Origin: an uncultured Actinomycetes bacterium
Lineage (GTDB): Bacteria > Actinomycetota > Acidimicrobiia > IMCC26256 > PALSA-555
Length of the DNA: 5,475 nucleotides
Reading direction: 5' to 3'
Assembly: GCA_937927875.1 (NCBI GenBank)
Contig: CALEYV010000103.1
Coordinates: forward strand, 1 to 5,475
Positions within the stretch are counted from its first letter, which is position 1. Each line of letters begins with the position of its first letter. Below the pieces are notes generated by a model. The model was not told the origin of the DNA and did not search any database. It was given only the letters and a program-made list of their open reading frames with translations. The translations under genes were made by a program, and so were the position numbers. Positions 4,978 to 5,475 of the stretch are shown piece after piece.

Positions 4978-5475
4978 GTGCCGGACGACCTCGACCGTCC
5001 AGCGCCCGCGCCCACCGCCCCGCTGCCGTCACCGGGCTCCCCGCCGGGCTCGCGGGCGGAGCGCCGGCAGCATCGGCGGCGGCGCCTCATCGTCCTGGCG
5101 GGCGTGGCGACCGTCGTCGTCATCGGCGGCGCGGTGGCGGCCGCGGTCGCGCTGAGCGGTGGCGGCGGCACCGCCCATCGAGCGTCGACCGCCGCGCGCC
5201 GAACGGCGGCGTCGAGCACGCTCCCCACCACGCTGACCACCGCGCCGACGTCGACCTCGGTCATCCCCCGCTCGTCGAACCCGGTCGTGGCGCTGGCGCA
5301 GCAGTACGACGGCCTGTACGTCGGCACCTACACGAACACGACGTTCAACACGACCGGGAACGCGTCGCTCGAGGTGCGCATCGACCCCAGCGCGGGGACG
5401 CTGCGCATCGCGCTCGACCTGACCGGCGACCTCTTCGGCGGGGGCGCGAAGGCGGTTCGCCACACCGACGGGGTC
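4978..5475 (+). CDS. Single-pass membrane-anchored protein with Thr-rich linker and unrecognised outer domain (3' end outside window)
   Basis: A GTG at 4978 opens 166 codons that run off the window end without a stop. Residues 2-35 are Pro/Ala-rich, then strongly basic (RAERRQHRRRR at 26-36). A hydrophobic segment, LIVLAGVATVVVIGGAVAAA plus a few residues (about 37-59), follows at once. The positive-inside rule places the N-terminus in the cytoplasm and the rest outside. A Gly/Thr/Ser/Pro-rich linker (60-101) leads to a domain starting near 107, with YDGLYVGTYTNTTFNTTGNA at 110-128 and alternating polar/hydrophobic residues after it that suggest beta strands. I do not recognise the family. 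No cleavage site or lipobox is seen, so it looks like a stable membrane anchor. The gene is divergent from the dehalogenase operon and may share its regulatory region. The start is supported by the composition change and by a leaderless promoter, not by a ribosome site. Confidence 0.72.
   Translation, partial: MPDDLDRPAPAPTAPLPSPGSPPGSRAERRQHRRRRLIVLAGVATVVVIGGAVAAAVALSGGGGTAHRASTAARRTAASSTLPTTLTTAPTSTSVIPRSSNPVVALAQQYDGLYVGTYTNTTFNTTGNASLEVRIDPSAGTLRIALDLTGDLFGGGAKAVRHTDGV

Noticed and set aside
1..5475. tRNA, rRNA, CRISPR array, insertion sequence or phage attachment site.
   Set aside because: None seen: no cloverleaf, no spaced direct repeats, no transposase motifs, no terminal inverted repeats, and uniform high-GC composition throughout.

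Overview
The window is very GC-rich DNA with long GC-biased codons, GTG starts and almost no stop codons in shadow frames. This fits a high-GC actinobacterium. The gene content (a fused Liv-type transporter and a DhmA-like haloalkane dehalogenase) fits that group too, but the species cannot be named from the sequence.

Layout. Positions 1-166 carry no gene I can support. Positions 167-3922 (minus strand) are one 1251-residue reading frame. It fuses all four membrane and ATPase subunits of a branched-chain amino-acid-type (HAAT/Liv) ABC importer in the order LivH-LivM-LivF-LivG. Only 7 nt upstream lies a subfamily-I haloalkane dehalogenase, best started at a GTG at 4847 (305 aa, 3930-4847, minus). 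The two genes form a tight operon, with the dehalogenase transcribed first. From 4978 a gene runs on the plus strand and leaves the window. It encodes a single-pass membrane-anchored protein with a Thr/Ser/Pro-rich linker and an unrecognised, probably extracytoplasmic domain.

The 130-bp gap between the divergent genes (4848-4977) is dense in structure. Two overlapping, oppositely oriented TANNNT boxes sit in its only AT-containing patch. The plus-strand box is placed to start transcription right at the GTG, which would give a leaderless mRNA. A perfect 7-4-7 dyad lies next to these boxes. A 14-bp palindrome lies in the dehalogenase leader, along with two crossing inverted-repeat pairs that exactly flank the GGAGGA Shine-Dalgarno sequence.

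Working together: the dehalogenase would hydrolyse a halogenated (or related) small molecule in the cytoplasm, and the single-chain importer may bring in that substrate or a related compound. No periplasmic/extracellular solute-binding protein is visible, so it must be encoded elsewhere or beyond position 1. The substrate link is inference from operon structure only. The points most worth a second look are the four-domain importer fusion, its asymmetric ATP sites, its pairing with a dehalogenase, and the structured bidirectional regulatory region.
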